Source: Pseudomonadota bacterium (GTDB taxonomy: Bacteria > Pseudomonadota > Alphaproteobacteria > Rhizobiales > Xanthobacteraceae). Taken from it: a DNA stretch of 20,227 nucleotides. Shown in pieces: positions 6,929-14,506 of the stretch. Position numbers and translations under genes: made by a program. The first letter of the stretch is position 1; the number at the start of each line of letters is the position of its first letter. Where the stretch lies: positions 1 through 20,227 of the forward strand of contig JAFAGM010000147.1 in assembly GCA_023422775.1 (NCBI GenBank), read 5' to 3'. Under the pieces are notes generated by a model. It was given only the letters and a program-made list of their open reading frames with translations, was not told the origin of the DNA and did not search any database.

Positions 6929-8665
6929 ATGCCGCGTGAGCTGAAAATATCGGTCGGACAATTTTCCGACAGGGGCCGCAAGGAAACCAACCAGGATTTC
7001 CATGGCGTCCTGATCCCGGACGAGCCGCTGCTCGGCCTCAAGGGCATTTCCATCGCGCTGGCCGACGGCATCAGCACGAGCAAGGTCAGCCGGGTCGCCG
7101 CGGAATCGGCGGTCAAGGGGTTCCTGACCGACTATTACTGCACGTCGGAATCCTGGTCGGTGCGCACCTCGGCCCAGCGCGTGCTGGAGGCGACCAATTC
7201 CTGGCTGCACGCGCAGACGCGCAGCCAGTACGCCCATGACAGGGACAGGGGATACGTCTGCACGCTCTCCGCCATGGTCATCAAATCGACCACGGGACAC
7301 ATCTTTCACGTCGGCGACAGTCGGATCTATCGCCTGTCCGGCAATTCGCTCGAACAGTTGACCACGGATCACCGCGTCGTCGTCTCGCCCGAGCAGAGCT
7401 ATCTCGGCCGCGCGCTCGGCGCCAGTTCGCTGGTCGAGATCGATTATCTCACGTTCAGGATCGAGCGGGGCGACACTTTCCTGCTGGTGACCGACGGCAT
7501 CTACGAACATGTCGGTGACCGCGTGATGGCAAAGGCGATCAGGGATGGCGCCGATGATCTGGACCGGGCCGCCGAAACCATCGTCGGGCTGGCCTTCGGA
7601 CTGGGCAGCGGGGACAATCTCACGGTCCAGATCGTCCGCGTCGACGAATTGCCGGACGGCGAGGCAAGTGAAGTGTTGGCCCAGCCGCGCGAACTGCCGC
7701 TGCCGCCGCTGCTGGAGGCGAGGGCGGTGTTCGACGGTTACCGGATCGTCCGCGAACTGCACGGCTCCAGCCGCAGCCACATCTATCTCGCCGTCGATAT
7801 CGAGACCGACGCCGTGGTCGCCATCAAGATTCCGTCGATCGATCTGCGCGACAATCCCGACTACCTGAAGCGGTTCATGATGGAGGAGTGGGTGGCGCGG
7901 CGGATCGACAGCCCGCATGTGCTCAAACCCTGCCTGCTGCAGCGCAAGCGCAATTTCCTCTATGTCGTCACCGAATACATCGACGGGCAGACGCTGACGC
8001 AATGGATGATCGACAACCCGAAGCCGGGCCTGGAAACGGTCCGCGGGATCGTCGAGCAGATCGCAAAAGGCCTGCGCGCGTTTCACCGCAAGGAAATGTT
8101 GCATCAGGACATCCGGCCCGACAACATCATGATCGACGCTACCGGAACGGTGAAGATCATCGATTTCGGTTCGACGATGGTCTCCGGCGTGGTCGAGGCC
8201 GCGCCGTCCGGCACCCGCGATGACATTCCGGGCACGCAGCAGTTCACCGCGCCCGAATATTTCCTGGGCGAGCCCGCGACCTCGCGCTCCGACCTGTTTT
8301 CGCTCGGTGTCCTCACCTATCAGATGCTGACCGGAAAGCTGCCCTACGGTATGCAGATCGCGAACGCGCGGACGCGCTCCCAGTTCAACGGGCTGGTCTA
8401 CCGTGCCGCGTCACACGGCGATCGTGACGTTCCGCAATGGATCGACCGGACGCTGGAGAAGGCGGTCCATCCCAACCCTTACAAGCGCTACGACAGCCTG
8501 TCGGAATTCCTGTTCGACCTCCGTCACCCCAATGCCAACTATCTCTCGACGTCATCGACGCCGCTGATCGAACGCAACCCGCTGCTGTTCTGGAAGTGCA
8601 CGGCAATCGTGCTGGTGCTGGCCGTGATCGTGCTGCTCGCCATGCAGCACGGGATGCACAGGTGA
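6929..8665 (+). CDS. Fused PP2C-type phosphatase / Ser-Thr kinase with C-terminal membrane anchor
   Basis: Protein of 578 residues with two opposing signalling domains. Residues 5-238 are a PP2C/Stp1-like phosphatase: metal-ligand motifs NQDFHG (D23), LADGI (D46), HVGDSR (D130), VTDGIYE (D189) and SGDN (D229); the usual DGMGG is DGIST. Residues 270-533 are a protein kinase: AIK (K300), HQDIRPDN (D394, N399), DFG (412-414) and APE (441-443). The glycine-rich loop is weak (ELHGSSRSH), the HRD Arg is Gln, and the catalytic-loop Lys is Arg. One transmembrane helix (about 553-572) ends the protein, leaving both domains in the cytoplasm. Such fusions are known next to nitrate/nitrite transporters and reductases in other proteobacteria (for example the nirB-nasA region of Pseudomonas). 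The likely target is the co-transcribed channel or another nitrogen protein; that is inference. Confidence 0.9.
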   Translation: MPRELKISVGQFSDRGRKETNQDFHGVLIPDEPLLGLKGISIALADGISTSKVSRVAAESAVKGFLTDYYCTSESWSVRTSAQRVLEATNSWLHAQTRSQYAHDRDRGYVCTLSAMVIKSTTGHIFHVGDSRIYRLSGNSLEQLTTDHRVVVSPEQSYLGRALGASSLVEIDYLTFRIERGDTFLLVTDGIYEHVGDRVMAKAIRDGADDLDRAAETIVGLAFGLGSGDNLTVQIVRVDELPDGEASEVLAQPRELPLPPLLEARAVFDGYRIVRELHGSSRSHIYLAVDIETDAVVAIKIPSIDLRDNPDYLKRFMMEEWVARRIDSPHVLKPCLLQRKRNFLYVVTEYIDGQTLTQWMIDNPKPGLETVRGIVEQIAKGLRAFHRKEMLHQDIRPDNIMIDATGTVKIIDFGSTMVSGVVEAAPSGTRDDIPGTQQFTAPEYFLGEPATSRSDLFSLGVLTYQMLTGKLPYGMQIANARTRSQFNGLVYRAASHGDRDVPQWIDRTLEKAVHPNPYKRYDSLSEFLFDLRHPNANYLSTSSTPLIERNPLLFWKCTAIVLVLAVIVLLAMQHGMHR

Positions 8666-8734
8666 TGTGTCATCGCATGCGTTTGCATTTTCCGGTAGCT
8701 CACGAATCGCGTTCTTGCGAGATCGACGTGAGTA

Positions 8735-9240
8735 CTGCGACAAAGCAACCCGACGGGCAAATCAATAAAACCTGTCCATCCCCTCGAATAAAAATATTCC
8801 GCTCGCGCCGTCGGGCAAATCAGTGATGTAATTCCGCCCGTCTCACCCGACTGAGGGGCGTTGGCCATCGTCACGAACGCGCGGTGGGATGCGGTGGACG
8901 CGGACTGCGCGAGACGTACGCGCATGATGCGTACGGCGAAGTCGTGTGGTCCTGACGCCGCGGTGCTGGCGTCAAGTTCTCGAGAAGCAAGCTTCTTGGG
9001 GGCGACGGAGGCAAAAGAGCCGTTCTCCGGGGAGAGCACGAAGTAAGCCGTAAAGCCACTGCGCAGGGAAGGCCGGGATGCTCCCGCTGAACCTGTATGC
9101 TCGTGTGCGCGTCTTTTTGTGCGCAACTGCACACGGGACCGCGGGTGCAGCGCGCACCCGGTCTTCCCTGCGCCCTCTGAATTTGAGGGGGTGAATGAAG
9201 ATGCAAAGCTCGGGCGCAATGCGTCGCGAGAACGTCGCCT
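8735..9240. repeat. Large Bradyrhizobium dispersed composite repeat
   Basis: About 500 bp that I recognise as a copy of a repeat common in Bradyrhizobium genomes. It starts near GACAAAGCAACCCGACGGGC, contains two near-direct copies of CGACGGGCAAATCA/CGTCGGGCAAATCA (about 8750 and 8809), then the typical stretch around GTCCTGACGCCGCGGTGCTG, and ends near the conserved CGGTCTTCCCTGCGCCCTCTG and following bases. Several open frames on both strands inside it are by-products of the repeat and not genes. It separates the phosphatase/kinase operon from the depolymerase. The boundaries are approximate because no second copy is in the window. Confidence 0.7.
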
Positions 9241-9251
9241 CACATTCTGTT

Positions 9252-9352
9252 GTCATCGTCCGCGAAGGCGGACGATCCAGTATCCCAGAGACGCCTATGA
9301 TTGAATCGAGAAGCCGCGGCGTACTGGGTCACCCGCCTGCGCGGGTGACGAC
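9252..9352. repeat. Palindromic repeat element with two hairpins
   Basis: A 101-bp element with inverted organisation. Left hairpin: ATCGTCCGC/GCGGACGAT (9255-9276, loop GAAG). Right hairpin: GTCACCCGC/GCGGGTGAC (9328-9349, loop CTGC). Inside these, CCAGTA (9277-9282) is inverted as TACTGG (9322-9327). The whole can fold back on itself. I recognise the form as a frequent Bradyrhizobium intergenic element. It lies just downstream of the minus-strand depolymerase and may help end its transcript. Confidence 0.75.
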
Positions 9353-9410
9353 AGTTGCGTGTGGAGCTGAGCCGGTTACCACGACTGCAACAACGCGGGC
9401 ACGAATACGC

Positions 9411-10634
9411 TCACGAATTCACATGCACGAAATCACGCAGCAGCGGATAGATCTCGTTGTTCCAGCGCTTGCCGGAGAACACGCCGTAATGGCCGACGCC
9501 GGCCTGCATGTGGTGCACCTTGCGATAGGCCCGTACACCCGTACAGAGATCCTGCGCGGCGAGCGTCTGGCCGATCGAGCAGATGTCGTCCTTTTCGCCC
9601 TCCACCGTCATCAGGCCCATGCGCCTGATCGAGGCCGGGTCGACCTTCCGGCCGCGGTGCATCAGCCTGCCTTGCGGCAAGAGATGCTCCTGGAACACGT
9701 CGCGCACGGTCTCGATGTAGAACTCCGCCGGCAGATCCATGACGGCGAAATATTCGTCGTAGAAGGTCTTGATGATATCGGCCTTCTCCTTCTCGCCCCT
9801 GGCCAGATGGTTGGCGAGATCGATGTGCTGCTTGATGTGGCGTTCGAGATTCATCGACACGAACGCGGTGAGCTGCACGAAGCCGGGATAGACCTGGCGG
9901 AGCGCGCCCTTGCACTGCACCGGCACGTAGTTGATCAAATTGTCCGTGAACCATTCGATCGGCTTGCTCTTGGCGAATTCGTTGACCTTGGTCGGCTGGA
10001 TTCGTGTGTCGATCGGGCCGGCCATCAGCGTCAGCGTCGCCGGGCGGGCGGGATGATTGTCCTCCGACATCACGGCAGCCGCAGCCAGCGCCGACACCGA
10101 CGGCTGGCAGATCGCCACCATGTGCGAGCGCGGGCCCATCTTGTCGAGGAAGGTGATCAGGTGATCGGTGTAGTCCTCGAGGCCGAAGCGGCCGGCTTGA
10201 AGCGGAATGTCGCGCGGATTGTGCCAGTCGGTGATGTAGACGTCGTGGTCCTGCAGCAGCGTCTTGACGGTGCCACGGAGCAGCGTCGCGAAATGGCCGG
10301 ACATCGGCGCCACCAGCAGCATGCGCGGCTGCTCCGGCGCGTTTTCCTTCTTGAAGTGCAGCAGCGAGCCGAACGGCGTGGCGAAGCTGACTTCCTCGGT
10401 CACCTCCAGCTCCTGATTGCCGACCATCACCTTGTCGATGCCGTAGGCAGGCCGGTCATAGGTCAGCGTCGAGCGCGAGATCAGTTCGAGCGAGGCGGCC
10501 AGTCGCCCGAACAGTCTGTCAGACATGCCCTGGGGCACCAGATTGAGATATTTGAGGGCCGCCGCAGCCCCGGTCCGCCATGGCGACGTCAGGTCCATGT
10601 GGTTCTGATAGGCTTGATACATCATTGGCATCAT
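9411..10634 (-). CDS. phaZ: Intracellular polyhydroxyalkanoate (PHB) depolymerase
   Basis: Cytoplasmic alpha/beta-hydrolase-fold enzyme of 407 residues that breaks down stored poly-3-hydroxybutyrate. It has the cysteine nucleophile typical of intracellular PhaZ (MVAICQPSVSALAA, C176), an Asp in GEKDD (D349/D350) and a His in GHYGVF (H382). These positions are a near-constant offset from the Cys183/Asp355/His388 triad known in Ralstonia PhaZ. Further family features are DWHNPRDIPL and WNNEIYPLLRDFV at the C-terminus. There is no signal peptide, as expected for granule-bound enzymes. Two adjacent ATGs start the frame, with AAGGCGG just upstream; an ATG three or four codons later is also possible. 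It is divergent from the GST gene, with 163 bp between them. Confidence 0.93.
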   Translation of the reverse strand: MMPMMYQAYQNHMDLTSPWRTGAAAALKYLNLVPQGMSDRLFGRLAASLELISRSTLTYDRPAYGIDKVMVGNQELEVTEEVSFATPFGSLLHFKKENAPEQPRMLLVAPMSGHFATLLRGTVKTLLQDHDVYITDWHNPRDIPLQAGRFGLEDYTDHLITFLDKMGPRSHMVAICQPSVSALAAAAVMSEDNHPARPATLTLMAGPIDTRIQPTKVNEFAKSKPIEWFTDNLINYVPVQCKGALRQVYPGFVQLTAFVSMNLERHIKQHIDLANHLARGEKEKADIIKTFYDEYFAVMDLPAEFYIETVRDVFQEHLLPQGRLMHRGRKVDPASIRRMGLMTVEGEKDDICSIGQTLAAQDLCTGVRAYRKVHHMQAGVGHYGVFSGKRWNNEIYPLLRDFVHVNS

Positions 10635-10797
10635 TCACATCCGCCTTACTCCCTCGATGCCATGCAATATCGAAGCCAGAGCAGGGCAGGCCGCCTGCAA
10701 AACTGGCACGTGGCTTGCTCGGTAAATGGCCCGGCGCACAGGCTTTGGGCGGCTCCCAGGCCTGCCAGGCGGGCGTTTGCGTTTGAGGGAAGGCCAT

Positions 10798-11451
10798 ATG
10801 GCGAAGACCACACTGACCATCAGCAGCAAGAACTACTCGTCCTGGTCGCTGCGCGGCTGGCTGCTGACGAAATTCTCGGGGCTCGAGTTCGAGGAGGTCG
10901 TCACCGCCCCCGACGATGCCTCGGCGCGGGCCGAAATCCTGCTGCTGTCGTCATCGATCCTGGTGCCGTGCCTGCGCCACGACGGCGCCACCGTCTGGGA
11001 CACGCTGGCGATCGCCGAATACCTCAACGAGGTGATGCCGGACGCCGGCCTGCTGCCGGCGGACCGTATCCGGCGCGCCCACTGCCGCTCGATCTGCGGC
11101 GAAATCCATTCCGGTTTCACCACGCTGCGCGCCTCGCTGCCGGTCAATCTGAAGGGCCATTTCCCCGGCTTCAAGATCTGGTCGCGCGCCCAGGCCGATA
11201 TCGACCGGGTTTGCACCATCTGGCGCGAATGCCTTGCGGAATCCGGCGGGCCGTTCCTGTTCGGCGAGCGCACCATGGCGGATGCGATGTACGCCCCGGT
11301 CGTCACCCGCTTCATGACCTACGACGTGAAGCTCGATCAGAGGCTTGCGGCCTACGCCAGTACCATCATGGCGATGCCCGAAATGCAGCAATGGATCGAA
11401 GCGGCGAAGGCCGAGCCGGCCGATATCGAAGAGCTCGAGGTCGAATATTAG
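10798..11451 (+). CDS. Glutathione S-transferase family protein
   Basis: Cytoplasmic protein of 217 residues with the two-domain GST plan: an N-terminal thioredoxin-like domain beginning TLTISSKNYSSWSLRGWL, where a Ser near residues 14-17 is the likely glutathione-activating residue; the cis-Pro segment SSILVPCLRHDG; the WDTLAIAEYLNE glutathione-contact segment; then an all-helical C-terminal domain with FGERTMADAMYAPVV. The ATG at 10798 is chosen because GAGGGAAGG precedes it and the protein then begins at the first strand; the frame is open upstream without reason. Such proteins conjugate or reduce electrophiles, but the substrate is unknown. Confidence 0.9.
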   Translation: MAKTTLTISSKNYSSWSLRGWLLTKFSGLEFEEVVTAPDDASARAEILLLSSSILVPCLRHDGATVWDTLAIAEYLNEVMPDAGLLPADRIRRAHCRSICGEIHSGFTTLRASLPVNLKGHFPGFKIWSRAQADIDRVCTIWRECLAESGGPFLFGERTMADAMYAPVVTRFMTYDVKLDQRLAAYASTIMAMPEMQQWIEAAKAEPADIEELEVEY

Positions 11452-11758
11452 GCAGCGCGCATGGCGCCTCTGGCTGCTGGAAGGGCCCAAGGTTCGGGCA
11501 GGCTTTGCTCAAGCCGGTGCCATCCCCAAGCGGTGCGCCGTCGTTGCCGCAACACCTTCACACAATTATCGAAGACGGATTTCGGCCTTCGGGCAAGCGG
11601 TTCGGCGTAGCGCCATCGGCGCTTACCGCGGCGCAACGCGACTGGCGCGGATTTCGCATGACAGCATGCAGCCGTGAACGCGACGCTGCGACGCTGCCGA
11701 AAAATTGGACGCGCTTCGCGTGTCGCGAATCTCGCGAACAAGAACCGTGGAGGCTTCG
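11452..11758. other. Intergenic region without a supported gene
   Basis: About 307 bp between the GST and the cupin gene. Open frames on both strands lack ribosome binding sites and recognisable features. A short hairpin AGCGCC/GGCGCT (11609-11623) and the GC-rich stretch around it may be a decayed repeat. No promoter was clear. Confidence 0.5.
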
Positions 11759-12193
11759 ATGAACCAGCACGCCGTCGTCAACAAATTCTCTCACGTCAAA
11801 CCGGGCGATACCGAATTCAAGGGCGGGGGTCTGCGCGACTTCTTCCTGTATCGCGATCTCGGCATCGCCGACGCCACCGGCGGGCAGGTGATCTGCCATC
11901 TGGTCAAGGCCAACCCCGAACTGCCGCCGGAGGAAGGCACCGGCTGGCACAAGCATCTGTGCGATTTCCAGATCGTCATCATGACCAAAGGCTGGGCGCG
12001 CTTCATGTACGAGGACAAGGAGACGCTGGTGGAGGCCGGCGATGTCATCCATCAGCGGCCGGGCATCACCCACTATTTGTTCGATTACTCCAGGGACATG
12101 GAATACCTCGAAATCGTCAGCCCCGCGGACTTCAAGACCGTCGATGTGCCGCCGGGCGCCGACAAGGTGCCGCCGGTCACGCCGTGGACGTGA
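11759..12193 (+). CDS. Cupin-domain protein
   Basis: Protein of 144 residues forming a single small beta-barrel domain. The first cupin motif is visible as GTGWHKHLCDFQIVIMTKGWARF (two His and downstream aromatic residues; the usual Glu is Asp/Gln), and the second as EAGDVIHQRPGITHYLFDYS, which has two His. This supplies likely metal ligands. The ATG at 11759 follows GGAGG at the right distance; an in-frame start at 11705 would add an unrelated basic tail. It stands alone, with a hairpin 34 bp after its stop. The function could be a small dioxygenase, an isomerase or a ligand sensor; the sequence does not decide. Confidence 0.87.
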   Translation: MNQHAVVNKFSHVKPGDTEFKGGGLRDFFLYRDLGIADATGGQVICHLVKANPELPPEEGTGWHKHLCDFQIVIMTKGWARFMYEDKETLVEAGDVIHQRPGITHYLFDYSRDMEYLEIVSPADFKTVDVPPGADKVPPVTPWT

Positions 12194-12226
12194 GCGATGT
12201 CATTCCCGGAGGAATTAACCTTTGTC

Positions 12227-12249
12227 ATCGGCCGCTGGCTGCGGCCGAT
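12227..12249 (+). terminator. Stem-loop after the cupin gene
   Basis: ATCGGCCGC pairs with GCGGCCGAT, a perfect 9-bp stem with the loop TGGCT. It lies 34 bp past the cupin stop. There is no T-run, so it is a candidate terminator or 3'-end stabiliser only. Confidence 0.5.
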
Positions 12250-12417
12250 TGCTCTCGTGCTGCATGTGGTACGCCGCTTGCGGGCGTGGCCGAGATATAG
12301 CCGTGAACAAGCGGGTACGGCGATCGATCAGTGATTCGGGCGCGGTTCGTTCCACCGCCGTTCCGAACGTTAACATGACGTGCGACCTCGTCGCGTTCTG
12401 ACACAATCGGCGGCGCG

Positions 12418-12651
12418 TCAGGCCCGGTCTCCGGCGTTTTCGGATCGCGCGCGCGGCAGCCGCCAGCCGACGACCGTCGCCTCGAGCATGCCGCCGGTTC
12501 TGTCGTTGTGCCAGTGACCATCGATCCAGCGACAGGCGAAGGGCAGCTGGTAAGTTCCGCTGTGATCCTCGCACAGCACTTCCACGGGCTGGTCCGGCGG
12601 GGGGTCTCCGCTACCGTCGAATTGCGCGAGCCGTTTTTCACGCGTTGCCAT
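12418..12651 (-). CDS. Small conserved hypothetical protein
   Basis: A 77-residue soluble, acidic-to-neutral protein beginning MATREKRLAQFDGSGD and containing VEVLCEDHSGTYQLPFACRW and VVGWRLPR. I recognise it as a short protein conserved in Bradyrhizobium and relatives, without known function. The ATG at 12651 is preferred because GGAG lies nine bases before it; the frame is open ten codons further. No membrane segment, signal peptide or known domain is seen. The mixture of His, Cys and Asp could suit a metal site, but nothing proves it. It is convergent with the cupin gene and divergent from the coiled-coil protein gene. Confidence 0.75.
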   Translation of the reverse strand: MATREKRLAQFDGSGDPPPDQPVEVLCEDHSGTYQLPFACRWIDGHWHNDRTGGMLEATVVGWRLPRARSENAGDRA

Positions 12652-12747
12652 ATAACCAATCTCCACTGCCGCCACCTGCAAACGCCGGTCTGAGGATCGC
12701 GGCTAAATCCAACCTTCGTAACAGGTGAAAGCACAACGCCCGAATGA

Positions 12748-12769
12748 GGTATCAGTGTGGTATCACTGA
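12748..12769. promoter_or_regulatory. Direct and inverted repeat upstream of the coiled-coil protein gene
   Basis: GGTATCA occurs twice with an 11-bp period (12748 and 12759), and TCAGTG (12752-12757) is inverted as CACTGA (12764-12769). Repeats one helical turn apart about 80 bp before a start codon suit a regulator-binding site. No regulator is identified. Confidence 0.4.
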
Positions 12770-12846
12770 GGAGGACCGCCTGCATCGCGCAAATTGCCGT
12801 GATGAAAGTTCCTGGTGCTTCAAACGCCAATTTGAATGAGGAGTTG

Positions 12847-13215
12847 ATGATTACCCGAACCGCCAGGATTAAACCGATCGCCGCGCTGCTGATGGCAGCG
12901 TTCCCTGTGTGCGTTCATGCGCAGGACGTTCCCGGCATCGAAATCTGCACCGTTGAAAAGACCATGGAGCGGCGCACCAGTTGCCTGCAGAGCAATGTCG
13001 ACTTCCTGCAGAAGACGATCACAAAACTCACCACGGACAATCAGCAGAAGGTCGACGCCGCCAACCGGCAGATCGAGGCGCTGAAGAGCGCGGTCATCGG
13101 CTTGCAGAGGATAGTCGCGGAGTTGCAGACGGCGCAGAAGGCGGCTGACGACGCCAGGAAATCTGCCGCGCCGGCCGCAAAAGATGCCGCGCCGGCAAAG
13201 GAGGGCGCGAAGTAG
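12847..13215 (+). CDS. Small periplasmic coiled-coil protein, conserved hypothetical
   Basis: Protein of 122 residues. A signal peptide of about 25 residues ends at CVHAQD. The mature part contains two cysteines (CTVEKTMERRTSC), then a helix rich in Leu/Ile heptads from about residue 45 to 100 that predicts a coiled coil, and an Ala/Lys/Pro-rich tail with a repeated A-P-A-K-D/E pattern. The ATG at 12847 is chosen because GAGGAG lies just before it and it gives a clean signal peptide; the longer open frame from 12757 would bury the signal. Similar short exported proteins occur in Bradyrhizobium, without known function. The two cysteines could form a disulfide. It ends 16 bp before the convergent enolase-family gene. 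Confidence 0.72.
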   Translation: MITRTARIKPIAALLMAAFPVCVHAQDVPGIEICTVEKTMERRTSCLQSNVDFLQKTITKLTTDNQQKVDAANRQIEALKSAVIGLQRIVAELQTAQKAADDARKSAAPAAKDAAPAKEGAK

Positions 13216-13231
13216 CCGCGGGCAACGGGGA

Positions 13232-14338
13232 TCAGGATACCCGATATTGCTCCATCACCGCCTTGTCCGGTTCGTAGCCGAGCCCCGGTCCCTGCGGCAC
13301 CTCGATGTCGCCATTCGCGTCGGCATCGATGCGGCCACGCCAGAGACACGCCGCGCGCTTCATGTAGAACACCTCGACGAAGGTGGCGTCGTCGCGCAGC
13401 GACATCAACTGCAGCGTCGCCAGGAAGCCGGGTCCGAAATACGGCGAATGCGGCGCAAGCCTGATGCCGAATTCGTCGGCCAGGGCTGCGATCTTCAGAT
13501 ACTCGGTGATGCCGCCGACCTTGATCACCGACGGCTGCGCATGGCTCACCGCGCCTGCCTTCATCATCTCGCGGAATTGATGGGACGTGCAGGCATTCTC
13601 GCCGGCCGCGATGTTGAGACCGCCCTTGTTTCGCACGTAGGCCAGCGTTGCAAAATCCTCCGGCGGCCAGACCGGCTCCTCGAGGAACATCGGCGCGGCG
13701 TCCCGGCAGGCATGCGCGAATGCGATCGCGGCCTCGCCGTCCAGCGGACAGTTCATGTCGACCATGAGCGGAATGTCAGGGCCGATCGCCTGCCGCGCGG
13801 CGAACACCGCAGGCGTCGTGGTCTCGTGAAGCTTGATTGCCTTGTAGCCCAGCCGCAGCGGCGCTTCGCATTCGCGCGCAACCAGATCGGGATTGCCGAT
13901 CCGCAGCAGGCTCGCATAAGCGGGGATCCGCGTGCGTCTGGCCTCGCCGATCAAACGATGCAGCGGCACGCCCTTCGCCTTCGCGGCGAGGTCCCACAAG
14001 GCGATATCGAGCGCCGATATCGCAAACATGGTGATGCCGTAGCGGCCGAACAGATGCAGGTTGCGCTGGATCTGCTCCATGAAGGCGGGAATTGCGGCCG
14101 CATCGGGGACTTCGTGGCCGCGCGCCTGCGGCGCGATCATCTCCTCGATGGCGGTGAAACTGGTTCGCGGGCTGACATAGCCAAAGGCATCGCCCCAGCC
14201 GGTGATCCCGGCGTCGGTGGAGACCTCGAGCATGACGATTTCCAGCGCCGAGATCGCAGAAGCGCCTTGCTTGAAACTCGCCACCCCCGCGTCGTAGGGG
14301 ATGCGGATATGGTGCGCCCGGACATTGGTGATCAGCAT
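13232..14338 (-). CDS. Mandelate racemase/muconate lactonizing (enolase superfamily) protein
   Basis: Protein of 368 residues, a normal length for this family of sugar-acid dehydratases, racemases and cycloisomerases. The N-terminal capping domain (about 1-125) leads into a TIM barrel. Metal ligands are visible: D194 in VDMN, E220 or E221 in FLEEPVWPP, and E247 in AAGEN. The second-strand base motif, usually K-x-K, is K169-L-H171, and the His of the seventh strand is H297 (LAPHSPYFGPG). The position usually holding the Asp partner of that His (QPD) is S270 (QPSVIKVGG). These changes place it outside the best-known mandelate racemase set. It is divergent from an SMP-30-like lactonase, which suggests sugar-acid or lactone catabolism. 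The substrate is unknown. Confidence 0.88.
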   Translation of the reverse strand: MLITNVRAHHIRIPYDAGVASFKQGASAISALEIVMLEVSTDAGITGWGDAFGYVSPRTSFTAIEEMIAPQARGHEVPDAAAIPAFMEQIQRNLHLFGRYGITMFAISALDIALWDLAAKAKGVPLHRLIGEARRTRIPAYASLLRIGNPDLVARECEAPLRLGYKAIKLHETTTPAVFAARQAIGPDIPLMVDMNCPLDGEAAIAFAHACRDAAPMFLEEPVWPPEDFATLAYVRNKGGLNIAAGENACTSHQFREMMKAGAVSHAQPSVIKVGGITEYLKIAALADEFGIRLAPHSPYFGPGFLATLQLMSLRDDATFVEVFYMKRAACLWRGRIDADANGDIEVPQGPGLGYEPDKAVMEQYRVS

Positions 14339-14399
14339 GATTTCCCCTCAAGCCGTTTCGCTCGCAATGCTGCCCTGCGCCGCCGGATCGTCAGCGGTT

Positions 14400-14410
14400 G
14401 CTTGGCAAGC
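14400..14410. promoter_or_regulatory. Small palindrome in the divergent promoter region
   Basis: GCTTG-G-CAAGC is a perfect 5-bp inverted repeat in the space between the enolase-family and lactonase-like genes. It is short and could be chance. Confidence 0.25.
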
Positions 14411-14432
14411 GATATCGACTTTGCCATAACAA

Positions 14433-14452
14433 GCGCAATAAATCTGTTGCGC
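14433..14452. promoter_or_regulatory. Inverted repeat, candidate operator of the divergent pair
   Basis: GCGCAA-N8-TTGCGC is a 20-bp dyad lying 54 bp before the ATG of the lactonase-like gene, in the 168-bp divergent space. Its size and place suit an operator controlling one or both genes. No regulator gene is adjacent, and the regulator family cannot be named. Confidence 0.4.
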
Positions 14453-14506
14453 GTGCGGGGTCGAGCCTTGAATCCGCCTGCAGCCAAAGCAAGCCGGGAG
14501 GATTTC

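Noticed and set aside
6008..8104. Very long open frame on the minus strand (698 codons) opposite the channel and phosphatase/kinase genes
   Set aside because: It is antisense to two strongly supported genes, its translation is Arg/His/Asp/Gln-rich and low in complexity, and no domain is recognisable. High-GC codon use produces such shadows.
8539..9243. A 234-codon minus-strand frame and several shorter frames within 8735-9240
   Set aside because: They lie in a dispersed repeat whose copies give the same false frames in many Bradyrhizobium genomes; there are no ribosome binding sites.
9195..11762. An 855-codon plus-strand open frame across the depolymerase and GST genes
   Set aside because: It is antisense to phaZ and in a wrong frame through the GST gene. 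It begins inside a repeat element and has no coherent domain.
12197..12334. A 45-residue open frame just after the cupin gene, starting MSFPEELTF, and an overlapping TTG frame after GGAGG
   Set aside because: Short, no known homologue recognised, and the region also forms a strong stem-loop. The GGAGG may be chance. Ribosome profiling could revive it.
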